Translations under genes and position numbers: made by a program | The notes under the pieces: model-generated | The model's input: the letters and a program-made list of their open reading frames with translations, nothing else | Told to the model about the DNA's origin: nothing | Databases searched by the model: none | In this document: positions 10,057 through 18,807 of the stretch, in pieces | Numbering within the stretch: position 1 is the stretch's first letter | Layout of the letters: each line of letters opens with the position of its first letter | Assembly (NCBI GenBank): GCA_041871065.1 | Contig: CP168942.1 | Coordinates: 1,892,501 to 1,956,500 of the forward strand | Source: Weissella confusa | GTDB taxonomy: Bacteria > Bacillota > Bacilli > Lactobacillales > Lactobacillaceae | Reading direction: 5' to 3' | DNA: 64,000 nt

Positions 10057-11457
10057 TTATTCTGTATATGGCTTGTCGTTACGTAGGAAGATTTTGAACC
10101 AGACGAAGTTCAACACTCCCAGAACCAGCATGAACAAGAAGACGTTGCGAGCACCGACTGCGGTTTGGTGCGCCACACTGGCATGATCAGCTGGATTCAC
10201 ACGCATCAACAATGACGCAATCGTTGTTCCGATTGCCCCTGCGAATTGTTGCGCCGTGTTAAAGATGGCATTTCCATCTGCACGTTCTGGCAATGACAAT
10301 TGTGCCAAGCCGGCTGTCATTGATGTTCCAAAGGCCAAGTTACGACCCAGCGTCATCAACAAGTAGAAAATCGTCATTGAAATCACGGTTGCATTCAATG
10401 TCATTGCTGACCAAACTGCCATGACGACAACAAACAAAAAGTTTCCAAGCAACAATGGCATCTTTGCCCCACGGGTGTCGTAAAGACGACCGTAGATTGG
10501 ATTCAACAACGCCCCAGCCAACGAACCTGGCATCAAAGCGAAACCGGCAATCATCGTACTTGCGCCAAGCGTCAATTGCACAAACGTTGGCACTGCAAAG
10601 TTAACCATCAAGTTGGTAAACATGTACGTCACGTATCCCAACATTGCAAAGCGCAAGGCCTTCACCTTAAAAATACCAAGGTTCAAGAATTGCTTGCTGC
10701 TACGCTTTGAGCGGTATAGGAACCCAACAAAGGCTGCCACCGCCACAACGAACAATCCAAACATGATAGCATTGACTGAACCATGCTCTAGTTGGCTCAA
10801 GGCCCACAAGAAGCTTGTGAAAGCCACTGCCAGCAAGGCAAAGCTCAAATAATCAAACTTAAACGTGTCATTACGCGTATGTGCCGTTGGAATGGTCTTA
10901 TACGTAATCACCAGTGACAAGAACGCGACCGGCAAGACCAACAAGAAAATTTCGCGCCAGCCAAGATAGTAGGCTACCACCCCTCCAAAGATTGGTCCGA
11001 ACGCAGGTGCCAAAGACAGAATCATCGTCCCAAATCCCATGTACTTACCAATTTGCGACATCGGCACGTTCTCCAAAATAATGTTGAACACCAATGGCGT
11101 AATCACACCAGTACCAATTCCCTGGATGATACGTCCGACTAGCAACAAGGCAAATGAGTGCGACAAGATTGCTACGACATCCCCAATCAAAAACGCAATA
11201 ATTGCAATCATAAAGATCATGCGGGGATTGAATTTCGCCTTCAAAAACGCTGACGTTATCATAACCAATGACACCATGAGCAGGTAAGCTGTAGTCAGCC
11301 ATTGCACAACGCTCAGCGAGATATCAAATTGTTTCATCAAATCTGGGAACGTGACGTTCATTGACGTTTCAGTCAAAATACCCGTAAACGCCAGAATCCC
11401 CGTTCCAACAATCGCCCAAATAATCTTTGAGTCGACTGTTCGTGTGTCTTTTGTCAT
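10057..11457 (-). CDS. MFS multidrug-type efflux transporter (DHA2-like)
   Basis: 466 residues with about 12-14 membrane helices. Typical drug/proton antiporter signatures are visible: the antiporter motif around LAPAFGPIFGG, the loop GRIIQGIGTG, and an N-terminal FPDLMKQFDISLSVVQW stretch seen in EmrB/QacA relatives. Such proteins use the proton gradient to export drugs or metabolites. GGGAG precedes the ATG. It is single-gene, closed by its own terminator. The substrate cannot be predicted; no regulator is adjacent. Confidence 0.85.
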   Translation of the reverse strand: MTKDTRTVDSKIIWAIVGTGILAFTGILTETSMNVTFPDLMKQFDISLSVVQWLTTAYLLMVSLVMITSAFLKAKFNPRMIFMIAIIAFLIGDVVAILSHSFALLLVGRIIQGIGTGVITPLVFNIILENVPMSQIGKYMGFGTMILSLAPAFGPIFGGVVAYYLGWREIFLLVLPVAFLSLVITYKTIPTAHTRNDTFKFDYLSFALLAVAFTSFLWALSQLEHGSVNAIMFGLFVVAVAAFVGFLYRSKRSSKQFLNLGIFKVKALRFAMLGYVTYMFTNLMVNFAVPTFVQLTLGASTMIAGFALMPGSLAGALLNPIYGRLYDTRGAKMPLLLGNFLFVVVMAVWSAMTLNATVISMTIFYLLMTLGRNLAFGTSMTAGLAQLSLPERADGNAIFNTAQQFAGAIGTTIASLLMRVNPADHASVAHQTAVGARNVFLFMLVLGVLNFVWFKIFLRNDKPYTE

Positions 11458-11584
11458 ATCTATACTCCCATCAATACAATACGTTTAGTTTGTCATATTT
11501 GCCCACTTGGTACAAGGTTCCTTTTCAAATCTGTCCGAATTCACGTATAATGGTAGTATTGAGTTCAAATGGAGGGAAACAAAC

Positions 11585-11875
11585 ATGAATCATACGGTTG
11601 CAAAGTCTTGGTCAATTAAGTGGATTGCCCAACACATCGCATCATTCATCTTGCTTACTGGTGCCGTGCTCGCGGCGGCCATTGCGTTGACCGCCCTCAT
11701 TATCGGGGTCGAAGAATTGATTGCCTTGATTGTCGTACAGCGTCCAATCAACACGTACACAAACACTTACGGCAACGCGCTTCAAACCGTGTTGTGGCAC
11801 TTCTTGATTGTGTTCTCTTTGGTTTCCTTCTGGTCAGCCTTGGACACGTTCATTCCAGCACCACCAAAAAAATAG
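11585..11875 (+). CDS. small two-helix membrane protein, unknown
   Basis: 96 residues starting at the ATG at 11585, which follows GGAGGG closely; a longer frame to 11507 has no ribosome site. Two hydrophobic segments (about residues 15-45 and 68-88) flank a short polar loop, and the tail is PAPPKK. A TATAAT sequence at 11546-11551 is a plausible -10 element. It is divergent from the MFS gene and convergent with the PAP2 phosphatase gene. I do not recognise the family. Confidence 0.7.
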   Translation: MNHTVAKSWSIKWIAQHIASFILLTGAVLAAAIALTALIIGVEELIALIVVQRPINTYTNTYGNALQTVLWHFLIVFSLVSFWSALDTFIPAPPKK

Positions 11876-11881
11876 CATTTA

Positions 11882-11922
11882 AAAACTCGCTTCTGAACAG
11901 CATGCGTTCAGGAGCGAGTTTT
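11882..11922. terminator. bidirectional intrinsic terminator
   Basis: A long stem (AACTCGCTnCTGAAC with GTTCAGnAGCGAGTT) with T-runs in both directions ends the small membrane gene and, on the other strand, the PAP2 operon. Confidence 0.88.
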
Positions 11923-11926
11923 CTGT

Positions 11927-12553
11927 TTACTTCAATTTTTTCGGTTGCAACACAAACGTCGTAGCGGTCAACATCACCACTAAGCCAAGCAACAAGCCAG
12001 CCGTCACGTCACTTGGGTAGTGTACGCCAAGATAAACGCGACTAATTGGTAACAAGACAATCTCAGCTGCCAGTACTAGCATCACGATTGCTTTTAGCCA
12101 GCGGCGACGCAAGTAGAAAAAGGCCAATACTAACAACGCACCGTAGAACGCCACCGCATTAACTGAATGTCCTGACGGAAATGAAAAGCCACTTTCAGGA
12201 ATAAGTCGGTCAACCGTTGGACGTGGGCGTTGCACGATTGTCTTGATAATTTTCATTAAGATCGTTGATCCAATGACACTCGTTGCGATGTACGCTGCAA
12301 TGCGCCAACGACGACGTACCGCGACAATAATCACCGCAATTGCTGTCAACACAACACCAGTCGCTGGTTGCGCGAAGAACGTAACCGCCTTAAAGAACGC
12401 CGTCTTCGTTGCGCTAAAGTGACGAATCAATGCCACCCCACTGTTATCATATGCTGTCACCCAGCCCGCATGTTGCATCACACCCACTGTGAAGTCAACA
12501 AATATCACCGCTGCAACCAAGCTAACACCCGTTGCAAATCTCTTATGCCACAT
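11927..12553 (-). CDS. PAP2-family membrane phosphatase
   Basis: 208 residues with about six membrane helices and the three phosphatase signature motifs: KTIVQRPRP, PSGH, and SRVYLGVHYPSD. Enzymes of this type remove phosphate from lipids such as phosphatidic acid or undecaprenyl pyrophosphate at the outer face of the membrane; which of these is the substrate is open. It is the third gene of a minus-strand operon after the HerA-like ATPase, 14 bp downstream of it. Confidence 0.9.
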   Translation of the reverse strand: MWHKRFATGVSLVAAVIFVDFTVGVMQHAGWVTAYDNSGVALIRHFSATKTAFFKAVTFFAQPATGVVLTAIAVIIVAVRRRWRIAAYIATSVIGSTILMKIIKTIVQRPRPTVDRLIPESGFSFPSGHSVNAVAFYGALLVLAFFYLRRRWLKAIVMLVLAAEIVLLPISRVYLGVHYPSDVTAGLLLGLVVMLTATTFVLQPKKLK

Positions 12554-12567
12554 CTACATAGTCCTCT

Positions 12568-13743
12568 CTAGAAAAACCTTGGTGAGGCGGTGCGGTGTTG
12601 CATCTCAGGAATCATCATGACATGCAATTCATGCGCTGGCACATAATTAATCCCGCTCAAAATAGCTTCACCTACGCCTTGCTCGGCAATCCGCTTTGCA
12701 ATTGGAACTAGGCTTGGCAAATTTGCCACATCACTCATCGTATTCAATCGATGAATCAAATAATTACCAAACTGACCTAATAATTGTGCCGGCAAATCCA
12801 AAGGGCTTTGCGTCGTCAGCATCAAATAAAGGCCGGCCTTACGTCCCTCACGTGCAACACGGAAAATACCATCGCTCGCCAAATCCGCCTCACTCAAATA
12901 ACGATGCGCTTCGTCAATCAACACCGTTACTGGCAATGTTTTGGGTAACGTTTGATTTAGACGCAAAAGCGCTGTCATCAATAATGACACAATAACCTTA
13001 CCCAAACCTAAATCATCAGCGTAGTCGGAAACATCAATCACCAAAAACTTATGTGAACTACGTTGCGTACTGAATAACTGCATTAAGTACATGACATCAG
13101 TTCGCATCGCTACCGAACCGTCGCGGTCCCGTTGTGGCAAATTCATCAGTTTTTGGAAACGTGAATCCGCTACTAAGCGCGTCATGCGTCGCACAATCGG
13201 TAGCAACTTACGAAATGCTTCGTGGTCAATTTCTTGGCCAATTAGGTCAAAGTCATCAACCGGCACCGCAAATTCTTGTTGTAATTGCGCAGGCAAAAGC
13301 GTCATATCAGCCGGTTGCGGATAGTGGTATAGTTTGCTGAGCAATTGCTCATGCACAGCCCACTCACGTCCCACTTTGCCATAGATACCTGACTGCTTCA
13401 CAACGTTCATCTGCAATTTCAAACTTTGCCAAGCATCCGCCACTTTTTCGACTTCTTCAGACTCAGTCGCACCAAAAAAGCCAGCTAACTCAGCACCTGT
13501 CAAACGCTCATAATCAATAAACGCATTCCGACCTAGCTTCGCAACAACCGCGTTTGGTAGCGTTGTGTATTCACCAGTCGGATCAATAATAATCGTTGAT
13601 TGATTTGCGGTTAATAGGCCATGCAAAATGGTCACGGCACTTGTTGACTTACCGCTACCAGTCGCCCCTGTAATTAATAAATGTTGGCGTAAAAGATCGT
13701 CAGCTGGGGTCGAAAATTCACTTGTCAGTTGAATATCTACCAT
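12568..13743 (-). CDS. HerA-like (DUF87) hexameric ATPase
   Basis: 391 residues. Walker A is GATGSGKST near residue 27, followed by a strand with IIIDPTGEY; Walker B is VLIDEAHRYLSEA, and LMLTTQSPLDLP plus FGNYLIHRLNT are typical of HerA/FtsK-class DNA-pumping ATPases. Archaeal and some bacterial HerA proteins work with nucleases in end resection or in phage defence. No nuclease gene is adjacent. It is flanked by a two-helix membrane protein and a PAP2 phosphatase with 8-14 bp spacing. The DNA-translocase role is from the family; the biological role is unknown. Confidence 0.85.
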   Translation of the reverse strand: MVDIQLTSEFSTPADDLLRQHLLITGATGSGKSTSAVTILHGLLTANQSTIIIDPTGEYTTLPNAVVAKLGRNAFIDYERLTGAELAGFFGATESEEVEKVADAWQSLKLQMNVVKQSGIYGKVGREWAVHEQLLSKLYHYPQPADMTLLPAQLQQEFAVPVDDFDLIGQEIDHEAFRKLLPIVRRMTRLVADSRFQKLMNLPQRDRDGSVAMRTDVMYLMQLFSTQRSSHKFLVIDVSDYADDLGLGKVIVSLLMTALLRLNQTLPKTLPVTVLIDEAHRYLSEADLASDGIFRVAREGRKAGLYLMLTTQSPLDLPAQLLGQFGNYLIHRLNTMSDVANLPSLVPIAKRIAEQGVGEAILSGINYVPAHELHVMMIPEMQHRTASPRFF

Positions 13744-13751
13744 CAGACTGC

Positions 13752-13928
13752 CTACTTCTTAGCCTTTTTGAAATATGGCGCTACCGCTTGGACCAACGTA
13801 ATCCACACCACCGCAAAGACAACCAACCCAATCAATACCCCCACAGTTTGACCAAACTCAGTAAAGGCCAATTGTGACGCCAACATAATTGGCAATAATT
13901 CAATAATTAGTAGCACGAAACGATTCAT
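13752..13928 (-). CDS. small two-helix membrane protein ahead of the HerA-like gene
   Basis: 58 residues, two hydrophobic helices and a basic tail (FKKAKK). The ATG at 13928 sits 8 nt after GAGGGG; the Met two codons earlier is too close to that site. First gene of the operon with the HerA-like ATPase and PAP2 phosphatase. No known family is recognised; it could anchor the ATPase to the membrane, but that is only suggested by position. Confidence 0.65.
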   Translation of the reverse strand: MNRFVLLIIELLPIMLASQLAFTEFGQTVGVLIGLVVFAVVWITLVQAVAPYFKKAKK

Positions 13929-13974
13929 AATCATAACCCCTCAATATCTATCTGTCGTATTACCAGTATACAAG

Positions 13975-14002
13975 AAAAGGCGTCCGAACATGGACGCCTT
14001 TT
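13975..14002. terminator. intrinsic terminator after the alpha-glucosidase fragment
   Basis: AAAAGGCGTCC and GGACGCCTTTT form an 11-bp stem with a 6-nt loop. On the minus strand a T-run follows. Confidence 0.85.
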
Positions 14003-14011
14003 GGAAACTAT

Positions 14012-15531
14012 TTACTTAACACCAAGTACGATCGCCGTATAGGGTTGCAGCTGGAAACGATGACCACGTTGCGTCACCTCACCTGCTTGGCAAAGCACTT
14101 CGCCCGGTTGCGTGAGCGATACACGATTTGGCTTCTCACTCAAGTTGATGACAACCGTCAATAAGCGACCACCCAAACGACGTTGGTACGCAATCACGTC
14201 GGCTGGCATCCCCGATAATGGGTAGAACTCACCTGACACAATCAAGTCACGCCAAAGCGGGTTTTGACGCAGTTGCCCCAACGCTTGGTAATAATGGAGC
14301 ACTGACTCTGGGTTGGCTAATTCTGTTTGGACATCAACACCATCTCGGTCATCCCCCATTGCCAACCAAGGTACTTGGTCAGAGAAACCACCGAATTCGT
14401 CTGGCGTCCATTGCATCGGTACACGACCATTATCACGCGACTTCTTGTTAATCACGTCTAGGGCCTCGGCTTCAGTTAAGCCACCTTGCAATGCCATCTC
14501 GTAATTGTTAATTGATGACACATCATTAAAGTCATCAATACTCTCACGATTAAAATTCTTCATCCCCAGTTCTTGCCCTTGATAAATCACGGGCACCCCT
14601 GGCAAGAAGTAGTACATTGTCGCCAGCGTCTTTGCTGCCGTTTCCGTGCGATAAGCTGCGTTCGAAATCAACTTTGACAAGACACGTGGTTGATCGTGGT
14701 TTTCCAAAACATTGCCCAAATATCCTTCAATGTCATGCACCTGCTTCTGTGAATTAAACATGCGCTCACGCAAGTCACTAGTCGTCCACTCTGATCGACC
14801 ACGGTACCACTCATCCGTGTTTTCAACTTCAATGTTCATATATGAGAAATCAAAAATCATTGAGAAGTAGCCATCCGGCCCGATGTACTTGTTCAAATCT
14901 TCATCCGGTACACCATACGCCTCACCAATCGTGACTGCATCATGCTTCGCAAAGGTTTCGGCCTTCAGCTCACTCAAAAAGTCATCGATACCTGGTCGGT
15001 TTTGCACCTTCTTAAGCACCGACACCAACCCGTCTGGACCATCGCTTGGCAAACTTGCCCAATCCAAATCTTTCTTCAAGTGGGTAATTGCATCGATACG
15101 GAAACCAGCAACGCCCATCTCCAGCCACCAATTAATCATGTCGTAAATGTCACGACGCATGGCTGGATTTTCCCAATTCAAATCAGGTTGCTCCGGCGCA
15201 AAACTATGGAAGTAGTACGTGCCAGGTTCGCCAGGCACTTCCGTCCACGTTGACCCACCAAACAGACTACGCCAATTGTTTGGCACTTCCCCATCAGTCG
15301 TCGTCTTGAAAATGTAGTAATCACGGTACGGACTCTGCTTGTCCGCCAATGCCGCTTGGAACCACTCGTGTTCATCCGACGTGTGATTCACGACGAGGTC
15401 CATGATAATTTTCATACCGCGCTTGTTAGCCTCGGCCAATAATTCTTTGAAATCGGCCATCGAACCAAACTGCGGATCAATATCTTGGTAGTCAGAGATG
15501 TCATACCCCATGTCGACCATCGGTGACTTGT
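14012..15531 (-). pseudogene. GH13 alpha-glucosidase, C-terminal fragment (IS-disrupted)
   Basis: Open for about 505 codons up to the IS junction. It is the bulk of a GH13 alpha-glucosidase or oligo-1,6-glucosidase: MDLVVNHTS, the nucleophile region GFRIDAITHL, the acid/base region TIGEAYG, ENHDQPR, and the C-terminal beta domain are intact. The first catalytic-barrel segment ([15 protein letters not shown] to WVSPVY) is missing here and is found at 17018-17182, beyond the insertion element. With an internal start, this remnant would lack beta-strand 1 and is not expected to be active. Before disruption it would have hydrolysed maltose-, isomaltose- or dextran-type oligosaccharides in the cytoplasm. 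Confidence 0.93.
15529..15531. repeat. target-site duplication, left copy (TGT)
   Basis: TGT here and at 17018-17020 flank the element. Joining the two gene halves across one copy restores the reading VYKSPMVDMGYD expected of the family, which fixes the boundaries. Confidence 0.85.
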
Positions 15532-15559
15532 TGCTCTTATGCTAGATTTACGGACAGAT
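15532..15559 (+). repeat. left terminal inverted repeat of the IS
   Basis: Begins TGCTCTTATGC and contains TTTACGGACAG; pairs with the right end GGCGCTGATG...ATTATGGACAG read on the other strand. Confidence 0.8.
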
Positions 15560-15602
15560 TTTTCTCTGCCCTGTAAACTAATAGCAGAGGAGCATTTTTT
15601 AT

Positions 15603-15863
15603 ATGATTCGATATTCACCAGAATTTAAGCAATCTCTTGTCGAGATGCACAACCAAGGGCGTTCTTACACTGAACTAGCCGCTGAATACGGGCCTTCGGC
15701 CGATTCAATCCGTAACTGGGTCAAATTGTACACAGTCCACGAAGTGGACGGCGAAAAATGGACGCAAGCTGATGTAAACGCATTACAAAAGGAAAACGCC
15801 AAACTTCGCGAAGAACTTGAGATTTTAAAACGAGCCGCGGTGTTGCTTTCGAAGTACAATTAA
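15603..15863 (+). CDS. IS3-family transposase OrfA
   Basis: 86 residues. An N-terminal helix-turn-helix (YSPEFKQSLVEMHNQGRSYTELA, then SIRNWVK) binds the IS ends, and the C-terminal leucine zipper (LQKENAKLREELEILK) mediates multimerisation. Its end holds the slippery heptamer at 15824-15830, from which a -1 shift would enter the OrfB frame and give a fused OrfAB transposase of about 367 residues. Confidence 0.92.
   Translation: MIRYSPEFKQSLVEMHNQGRSYTELAAEYGPSADSIRNWVKLYTVHEVDGEKWTQADVNALQKENAKLREELEILKRAAVLLSKYN
15824..15830 (+). other. programmed -1 frameshift site
   Basis: T TTA AAA in the OrfA frame has the X XXY YYZ form of -1 slippery sites. Beyond it the -1 frame is open and continues directly (TSRGVAFEVQL...) into the OrfB frame. 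A GC-rich stretch follows, possibly a stimulatory structure. Confidence 0.75.
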
Positions 15864-15910
15864 CGCAAAATCGCGAGTTAGGACTGGAAATCATTGACCG
15901 GTCACTCGCA

Positions 15911-16705
15911 ATGGGACACCGCATAACAAGCGTTTTATCGGCTTTGAACATTGCTCGAAGCACGTATTATCAATGGAAAAACTGGCAACCTAGCCAACGA
16001 GAAACACGGCGTAATGCTCTGAAAACGGCAATTAAAGCCGTTTATAACACCAATCGTGGCATCTATGGCTACCGTCGTATCGCAGCGTTCTTGCGCTTCA
16101 TTTTGAAGACTGATGTTGGCGATCGTTTGGTTTGGGAACTCATGAATGAGCTCAATCTCAAATCTCGCATGGTCAAGAAGTCATACAAGAAGCCAACAAC
16201 AACCACTGACACACCTCAAAAGCCCAACCTCATGAAGAAGTTGGATAATTTGAGTGGCGTTCTGGCAACTGACATTACATACATCCAGTTGATGAATCGT
16301 GAGTGGGTTTATCTGGCAACCGTCTATGACCCAGAAAAGCGTCGCGTAGTCTCATACGGACTAAGTCCAGAGATGACCAAGGAATTCGCAACATCCGTCG
16401 TAGTTAAGGCTCTAAGAGCCAACGGTAAGCCAAAGATGATTCACAGCGACATGGGAAGCCAATACACTTCTAGCCTGTTCGAAGGAACATTACAAAACTC
16501 TGGAATAAATCACTCTTACTCCCGTAAGGGGCATCCTTACGATAACGCTCGTATCGAGAGCTTCCATTCGCTCATCAAGCGCGAAATGATTTATCACGAA
16601 GAGTACAGGACCATTGATGATGTCCGGGTGTCTGTCGAGTGGTATGTGAACTGGTACAACAACAGTCGCATCAACTCACGCACTGATTGGCTTCGGGCCG
16701 CCTAG
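15911..16705 (+). CDS. IS3-family transposase OrfB (DDE integrase core)
   Basis: 264 residues from the first ATG; the frame is open upstream to the frameshift site. The rve catalytic core is intact: first Asp in ATDITYIQ, second Asp in HSDMGSQYTS, and Glu in RIESFHSL exactly 35 residues after the second Asp. The N-terminal HTH_21 region (GIYGYRRIAAFL) is present. The C-terminus ends abruptly at DWLRAA, slightly short of many relatives. Probably active as the OrfAB fusion. Confidence 0.92.
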   Translation: MGHRITSVLSALNIARSTYYQWKNWQPSQRETRRNALKTAIKAVYNTNRGIYGYRRIAAFLRFILKTDVGDRLVWELMNELNLKSRMVKKSYKKPTTTTDTPQKPNLMKKLDNLSGVLATDITYIQLMNREWVYLATVYDPEKRRVVSYGLSPEMTKEFATSVVVKALRANGKPKMIHSDMGSQYTSSLFEGTLQNSGINHSYSRKGHPYDNARIESFHSLIKREMIYHEEYRTIDDVRVSVEWYVNWYNNSRINSRTDWLRAA

Positions 16706-16762
16706 ACCAATGTCTGGTTTACTTAATCTCGATTATCGGCACCAGCCGGTACGACACAGTTT

Positions 16763-16810
16763 ATAAGCCGTCACTTGTGAATTTCAAAAATTCGCCTTGT
16801 GAAGGCTTAT
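16763..16810 (+). repeat. nested dyad in the non-coding tail of the IS
   Basis: ATAAGCC (16763-16769) pairs with GGCTTAT (16804-16810), and inside it GAATTT (16779-16784) pairs with AAATTC (16788-16793). Two TTGTGAA motifs (16775-16781, 16797-16803) lie within. Function unknown. Confidence 0.6.
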
Positions 16811-16827
16811 TTACCGCACGCTACAAC

Positions 16828-16851
16828 TTGTGAAATCCGGCCGGTTCACAA
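16828..16851 (+). repeat. TTGTGAA inverted repeat in the IS tail
   Basis: TTGTGAA (16828-16834) and TTCACAA (16845-16851) flank a CCGGCCGG palindrome. With the two copies at 16775 and 16797 this gives four TTGTGAA motifs within about 80 bp. Confidence 0.6.
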
Positions 16852-16966
16852 TCTATACCACTCGTTTTCTCTCGACGGAAGGGCTGAGCCCTGTTCCGCC
16901 TACAAAAACACCCAGAAATCACGCCATTTTAGGCTGAAATCCGGGTTTTGAAAATTTTTCGGAGTC

Positions 16967-16984
16967 CGGCACCTCTCGGTGCCG
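16967..16984. other. GC-rich hairpin near the right end of the IS
   Basis: CGGCACC and GGTGCCG form a 7-bp stem with a 4-nt loop, flanked by T- and A-runs. It could stop transcripts entering or leaving the IS. Confidence 0.55.
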
Positions 16985-16989
16985 AAAAA

Positions 16990-17017
16990 ACCTGTCCATA
17001 ATCTTGACATCAGCGCC
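16990..17017 (-). repeat. right terminal inverted repeat of the IS
   Basis: Read on the minus strand it starts GGCGCTGATG and contains ATTATGGACAGG, matching the left end. Confidence 0.8.
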
Positions 17018-17194
<177 letters not shown>

Positions 17195-17219
17195 CTAAAA
17201 AATAGTTATTTGCAGGTTC

Positions 17220-17249
17220 AATATACCGAATCGCTACGCATTCATGCAA
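17220..17249 (-). promoter_or_regulatory. promoter of the disrupted alpha-glucosidase gene
   Basis: Minus strand: -35 TTGCAT, 18-bp spacer, -10 TATATT, about 40 bp before the gene start. Confidence 0.6.
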
Positions 17250-17266
17250 CAAATCACCCTCATTTT

Positions 17267-17281
17267 ATGAAAACGTTTGCA
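17267..17281. promoter_or_regulatory. CcpA cre site
   Basis: ATGAAAACGTTTGCA fits the cre consensus WTGNAANCGNWNNCW at every defined position. It lies between the divergent alpha-glucosidase and aldo/keto reductase genes, just upstream of the glucosidase -35 box, so glucose repression of either gene is possible. Confidence 0.8.
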
Positions 17282-17331
17282 TTTGGGTTTAATCCGTGCG
17301 AAAGTTAATGTCATAGGAGGGACTATTGCAT

Positions 17332-18177
17332 ATGACATTAAACATTCCAACACTCACATTAAACGATGGTCATCCACTACCCGTGCTCGGACTTGGGACT
17401 TACCAAATCCGCGGTGGCGAGGGGATGCAACAAAGCTTGGCAGCTATTCAAAGCGGTTACCGCTTGATTGATTCTGCAACTAACTATGACAACGAAGGTA
17501 TCGTCGGCGAAGCAATTCGTCGTTCAGGTATTCCCCGTTCTGAATTTTTCATCACCTCAAAGTTGCCTGGTAAGTACCACGGCTACGAAGATGCTTTGAT
17601 GGCGGTGCAAGAATCATTGGCACGTATGGGGCTTGATTACTTCGACTTGTTCATCATTCACTGGCCTTTGCCTAAGCGTGATAAGTACGTCGAAGCTTGG
17701 CAAGCCTTGGTCACGGCACAAAAGCTTGGTTTGATTCGCTCAATCGGTGTATCCAATTTTGAACCAGAGCACCTTGACCGCATTATTGCCGAAACTGGCG
17801 TGACGCCAGCGGTTAACCAAATCGAAATCCACCCTTACTGGGTACAAGAGCAAAACCTACTTGAAAACGAGAAGCGTGGTATTTTGGTTGAGGCTTGGAG
17901 CCCACTTGGCCGTGGTAGTGCGTCAATGCGTGAACAAGTCGTGATTGATATCGCTAACAAGTATGGTAAGACACCAAGTCAAATCATCACCCGTTGGCAT
18001 ATCGACCGTGGCATCGTGCCAATTCTACGTTCAACGAACCCAGTGCACCAACGCGAAAACGCCGCCGTGTTTGATTTTGCGTTGACCACTGATGAAATCG
18101 CTGCGATCAACGGGTTGAACAAGCCTGACGGTCGTATTGATGGTCAAGATCCAAACGAATACGAAGAATTTGAATAA
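17332..18177 (+). CDS. aldo/keto reductase
   Basis: 281 residues, the usual length for bacterial AKR5-type NADPH-dependent aldehyde/ketone reductases. Family motifs: LGLGTYQI, DSATNYDNEG with the catalytic Asp and Tyr, the Lys in FITSKL, the His in IIHWPLP, GVSNF, and the cofactor segment ILRSTNPVHQREN. The ATG at 17332 is 10 nt after GGAGGG; a TTG two codons earlier is possible but close. Single-gene transcript. The natural substrate is unknown; 2,5-diketogluconate reductase-like or methylglyoxal-type activity is common. Confidence 0.93.
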   Translation: MTLNIPTLTLNDGHPLPVLGLGTYQIRGGEGMQQSLAAIQSGYRLIDSATNYDNEGIVGEAIRRSGIPRSEFFITSKLPGKYHGYEDALMAVQESLARMGLDYFDLFIIHWPLPKRDKYVEAWQALVTAQKLGLIRSIGVSNFEPEHLDRIIAETGVTPAVNQIEIHPYWVQEQNLLENEKRGILVEAWSPLGRGSASMREQVVIDIANKYGKTPSQIITRWHIDRGIVPILRSTNPVHQRENAAVFDFALTTDEIAAINGLNKPDGRIDGQDPNEYEEFE

Positions 18178-18178
18178 C

Positions 18179-18216
18179 AAATACGCCGACCTGGTTTTAA
18201 ACAGGTCGGCGTATTT
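18179..18216. terminator. bidirectional intrinsic terminator
   Basis: A 15-bp perfect stem (AAATACGCCGACCTG and its complement) with an 8-nt loop serves the convergent aldo/keto reductase and uracil-DNA glycosylase genes. Confidence 0.92.
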
Positions 18217-18789
18217 TTAGTTATTCAAGATATCTGCGACACGCTTTTGTAGTGCTGGTACAACTTCCGTTTCAAACCACGGGTTCTTGGCAAGCCAGAT
18301 GTTGTTGAGTGGAGATGGGTGCGCCAACGGCAAATACCGCGGGCCAAAATCCGCAAAGCGATGCACCACGCTGGTTAACGATTCACTCGCTTTGATTGGC
18401 AAATAATGCTGTTGGGCATATTTACCAACCAGCAAAATCAGTTCGACATCCGGCATCGTATCAAGTAGTCGTTGATGCCACTCACCTGCCACAAATTTTC
18501 GCGGTGGCAAATCGCCACTCTTTCCCTTGCCCGGGAAATAAAAATCCATCGGCAGCACTCCGATTACCCCTGACTCGTAGAAGGTTTTACGGTCGATGCC
18601 CATCCACTCACGCAACCGATCACCACTTTTGTCGTTAAACGAAATCCCTGTTTGCTCAACAACCGCACCCGGCGCCTGGCTAATAATCAATATTTTAACG
18701 GTTGGCGCAATCATATAAATCGGCTCAAGACCGCGCGCTGTAAACGCAGCATTACGCGGATCAGCCATAATCTCTTGTTTTAAATCCAC
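18217..18789 (-). CDS. uracil-DNA glycosylase family protein
   Basis: 190 residues starting with GTG at 18789 after GGAGG. It belongs to the UDG superfamily by the N-terminal motif ISQAPGAVVEQTG and the C-terminal HPSPLN active-site loop. It differs from classical family-1 Ung and lacks the four cysteines of an iron-sulfur family-4 enzyme, so it is best called a UDG-like base-excision protein. The role would be removal of uracil or a related lesion from DNA. Confidence 0.85.
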   Translation of the reverse strand: MDLKQEIMADPRNAAFTARGLEPIYMIAPTVKILIISQAPGAVVEQTGISFNDKSGDRLREWMGIDRKTFYESGVIGVLPMDFYFPGKGKSGDLPPRKFVAGEWHQRLLDTMPDVELILLVGKYAQQHYLPIKASESLTSVVHRFADFGPRYLPLAHPSPLNNIWLAKNPWFETEVVPALQKRVADILNN

Positions 18790-18807
18790 ACCGTCACCTC
18801 CAAAAAA

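Larger units (their letters stand above)
15532..17017 (+). mobile_element. complete IS3-family insertion sequence (1486 bp)
   Basis: Imperfect terminal inverted repeats (15532-15559 and 16990-17017, about 19 of 28 positions matching), a 3-bp target duplication, two overlapping-phase transposase frames and a frameshift site define a complete IS3-type element. It sits in the alpha-glucosidase gene in opposite orientation. Unusually for the family, about 310 bp without a gene lie between the end of orfB and the right repeat. Confidence 0.92.

Noticed and set aside
14012..15520. Intact shorter glycosidase starting at an internal ATG
   Set aside because: The first barrel strand is missing, no ribosome site precedes the ATG, and the true N-terminus is found on the other side of the IS.
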